Assembly: GCF_002099425.1 (NCBI RefSeq)
Contig: NW_018344158.1
Coordinates: 4,249,001-4,313,000, forward strand
Reading direction: 5' to 3'
Length of the DNA stretch: 64,000 bases
Source: Phascolarctos cinereus
Lineage: Eukaryota; Chordata; Mammalia; Diprotodontia; Phascolarctidae
Made by a program: the position numbers and the translations under genes
The notes under the pieces: generated by a model
Told to the model about the DNA's origin: nothing
Seen by the model: only the letters and a program-made list of their open reading frames with translations
Database searches by the model: none
In this document: in pieces, positions 61,926-64,000 of the stretch
How the letters are laid out: every line of letters begins with the position of its first letter
How positions within the stretch are numbered: position 1 is the first letter of the stretch

Positions 61926-62204
61926 CATAGAAACTCTGTTTGTTACCCTAATGAAGGAGGGTGAATGGGCAAGCCCATCCTGGATGTCATAGAAAGAAGA
62001 CCCAGAGAGTTGGCTGATCCTGCCCAGTTGAACCCACAGTGGCTCATAGAGCTGAAGTAAAAAGTGGGAAGAAGCTGGAGCATTTGCCCAGCTTCTAGAT
62101 CTCTCAGAAGTGCTGGCACTGGTAGAGAATACCAATGAAACATGGGCTATCAAATGAATTACCAATTAACCTTGATTCAACTCAATGTTAATGATGAGAT
62201 ACCA
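61926..62204. other. Unassigned sequence
   Basis: A 141-codon minus-strand frame (61740-62165) spans this and the L3 remnant; no domain, not called. Confidence 0.3.
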
Positions 62205-62975
62205 ATTCAAAATTGATAAATAGAAGAGGGTGTACTTCACCCTAGAGGAAATAGGAAGCTACAGAGATTTCTTGATGAGAGGAGTGACATGTTGTCTTAG
62301 GATGTTAATTTGGCAGCTATGTAAAGGACAGATTAGAAAGGAGAGAGCCTGGATACAGGCAAACCAATTAAGAGGCTATTGAAGTAATCCAGGCAAGTGG
62401 TGATGAAAGCCTGAACTAGAACTGGTTGTGATATGAATGGAGAGAAGGCAATGACTTCAAGCAATGTTGTGGCAATATAGCAACGGGATGTGGTGAGCAG
62501 TGACAGTGAAGAGTTGAGAATGACTCTGAGACTATAAACTTGGATGACTAGAAGAATGGTGGCACAAGTGATGTTTAGAGGAGAATTGGGTTTAAGAAGA
62601 AATAGAATGAATTCTATTTGAGGCAGGTTGAGGATGTAACATGGAACAGTGGAAAAAATAATTGTCTTTAGAGTCAGAAGACCTGGGTTCAAGCCCTATC
62701 TCTGATATTTACTCCCTGTGTGACTGTGAGCAAGTCCCTAACTTCCCTGGGACTCAGTTTTCTTCATATGTCAAATGATTGTTGAACTAAATGATCTTTT
62801 CAAGTCCTTTCCAATTCTAAATCTGTGAGTCTACAATGAGCCTAGAAGGGGGTTAGGCCAGATGACTCTGAAATCACTTCAGTTCTACATCTATGGTGCC
62901 ATAGTTACATCCAGGTAAAGACATCTAGGAGATAGTTGGACTGGAACTGTGGGACTGGAAATTGGGAACCGAAAT
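62205..62975 (-). mobile_element. L2 ORF2, antisense, split by MIR3
   Basis: 62205-62635 (GGAGTGACATGTTGTCTTAG, GGCTATTGAAGTAATCCAGG, GATGAAAGCCTGAACTAGAA) and 62905-62975 (ATCCAGGTAAAGACATCTAG). The minus strand has a 119-codon frame whose C-terminal part reads CLDYFNSLLIGLPVSRLSPF, the L2 ORF2 motif corresponding to LDYCNSLLxGLP. Confidence 0.85.
62636..62900 (+). mobile_element. MIR3 plus a second MIR3 tail
   Basis: 62636-62836 is full length (GAGTCAGAAGACCTGGGTTC, GTGTGACTGTGAGCAAGTCC, TTGAACTAAATGATCTTTTC). 62837-62900 repeats the tail (GGGTTAGGCCAGATGACTCT). Confidence 0.8.
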
Positions 62976-64000
62976 CTTTGCTGACAGTTGCCTAGAATTA
63001 CAAACAGAGCAAGGCAGAGGAATCACACTATGGGAAAACAGTGTAGGAATGGTAATGGACGCCAGCATCTGGGAGCTGTAGAGAGCTATGGTAAAAGCTG
63101 GGATATGTGTCTAGCACACAGCATTCAGTGATCAAGGGCCATTCAGATATCTGGGGAAGGGTGGAAGTGAACACTGTGCATGAGTGGCAGAAAGATCTCA
63201 GTTTACTTTCTTTTGTATATAAATGGAAGAATCTAAATAATTGATCTGGATAACAAAGTAGCCTTATTGTAGCACCCCTAAAGTAACTGACTAGGTGTGA
63301 TACCTGGATTCCTTTGTCAGGTGACAATATGATTTTATTAAATCAATCATGAGTAGGAACAAAGCCTGGACACAAACTTTGAATCAAAGTCATTCTAACT
63401 AGGTGAGACAGGAAGTCTGTTTCAATTGGTTGAGGAACTGTTCTCTCTGAAGCATTTGTGCTTACATAAAACCACTGAGCTAGATTTGCATTGAGGATCT
63501 AAGTATCTAGCAGCTTGATCATGGAAACTGTATAGCCAAGCCCCAGAGAGGGAACCACTTGGAGGTAGGAAGGAGGATCCCTCAGCTTCCTACTTCTTCT
63601 TCAACTTTGACCAAAGGAGAACCTTTTCAGCTTCAGAGAGTTAGAGGATTTTGTAACTTTCATCAGCATCCTACTCCTGGTAGTGCCCCTGGCACAGCTG
63701 GTACAATATCTGCCTTGGAAGTACGTGGACAAACAGTATACACTGAGTGATATAAACTTTAAAACTGAAAGGAATCCAGCATAGAAATCATGCCATACCT
63801 CAAGGGGTCATCTTGATGATTCCAGGGGGGGAAATATCTTCCAGAAGCTGTGAATTACACCCTTCTTTGTAAGTGATCTCTAAACTTATTCCCACTTGAG
63901 TCTCTTGTACTTTTTATGAACTGGTGGGAGATTATGTCATAGACTTTTAGAGACATGTTTTATACCAACTTTTTTACTATAACTCCTTATAAAATAACCT
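62976..64000. other. 1 kb unassigned to the window end
   Basis: 63030-63330 may be more decayed antisense L2 ORF2 (99-codon minus-strand frame). From 63330 on nothing is recognised; a 63-codon plus-strand frame at 63559 has no domain. Confidence 0.3.

Noticed and set aside
61740-62165. 141-codon minus-strand frame
   Set aside because: Overlaps an L3 remnant on the opposite strand; low-complexity Ser/Leu content and no recognisable domain.
1-64000. Endogenous retrovirus or LTR element
   Set aside because: No paired long terminal repeats, primer-binding site, polypurine tract or retroviral protein motif was recognised.

Overview
The window reads as gene-free, repeat-packed chromosomal DNA from a marsupial (opossum, or an Australian relative; the sequence does not separate them). 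The evidence is the repeat set. There are Mar-1-type CORE-SINEs with a Bov-B/RTE tail (8910-9144, 340-606, 18416-18675). There are poly(A)-tailed SINEs with the same tRNA-like head (3291-3594, 49468-49621, 51128-51286). Marsupial-type L1 ends occur at 11464-12867 and 16568-16725. A very large load of old CORE-SINEs (MIR and MIR3) and CR1-clade LINEs (L2 and L3) covers much of the rest. I estimate base composition as AT-leaning; I did not count it.

I found no protein-coding exon, tRNA, rRNA or convincing processed pseudogene. All open frames are short (150 codons at most). They overlap repeats or simple sequence, or lack any recognisable domain; the few protein-like ones are pieces of L1 or L2 ORF2. 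I recognised no endogenous retrovirus or LTR element, CRISPR array or bacterial feature. The window is best read as intergenic or intronic.

Layout: 0-6 kb is dense MIR/MIR3, L2 and L3 with a SINE dimer nested in L3. 6.8-7.6 kb is a single-copy AT-rich block. 8.8-13 kb holds L2 with a nested Mar-1, then a 1.4 kb 5'-truncated antisense L1 with an 11-bp target duplication. 13-23 kb is L3-rich, with an unassigned repeat present as one collinear copy (17266-17774) and one rearranged copy inside L3 (19915-20273). 23-28 kb is L2-rich with long (CA)n runs. 28.7-32.7 kb is mostly single copy, broken by a (CAA)n-tailed element and a hAT fragment, and ends in a purine tract. 33-38 kb is L2 plus a 1.4 kb single-copy block at 34-35.5 kb. 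39-49 kb mixes MIR, L2 and single-copy stretches. 49-56 kb has two well-bounded SINE insertions, hAT fragments and a 52-bp direct repeat of unknown origin. 56-64 kb is a MIR/MIR3 cluster, a single-copy block, then L2/L3.

The nesting gives a relative history. L2, L3, MIR and MIR3 are the oldest layer. The hAT fragments, the unassigned repeat and the (CAA)n-tailed family inserted into them. Mar-1 and the poly(A)-tailed SINEs, several still with visible target-site duplications, came last. Repeat names rest on remembered consensus patterns, not on a database search; boundaries of old elements are accurate to about 10-30 bases.
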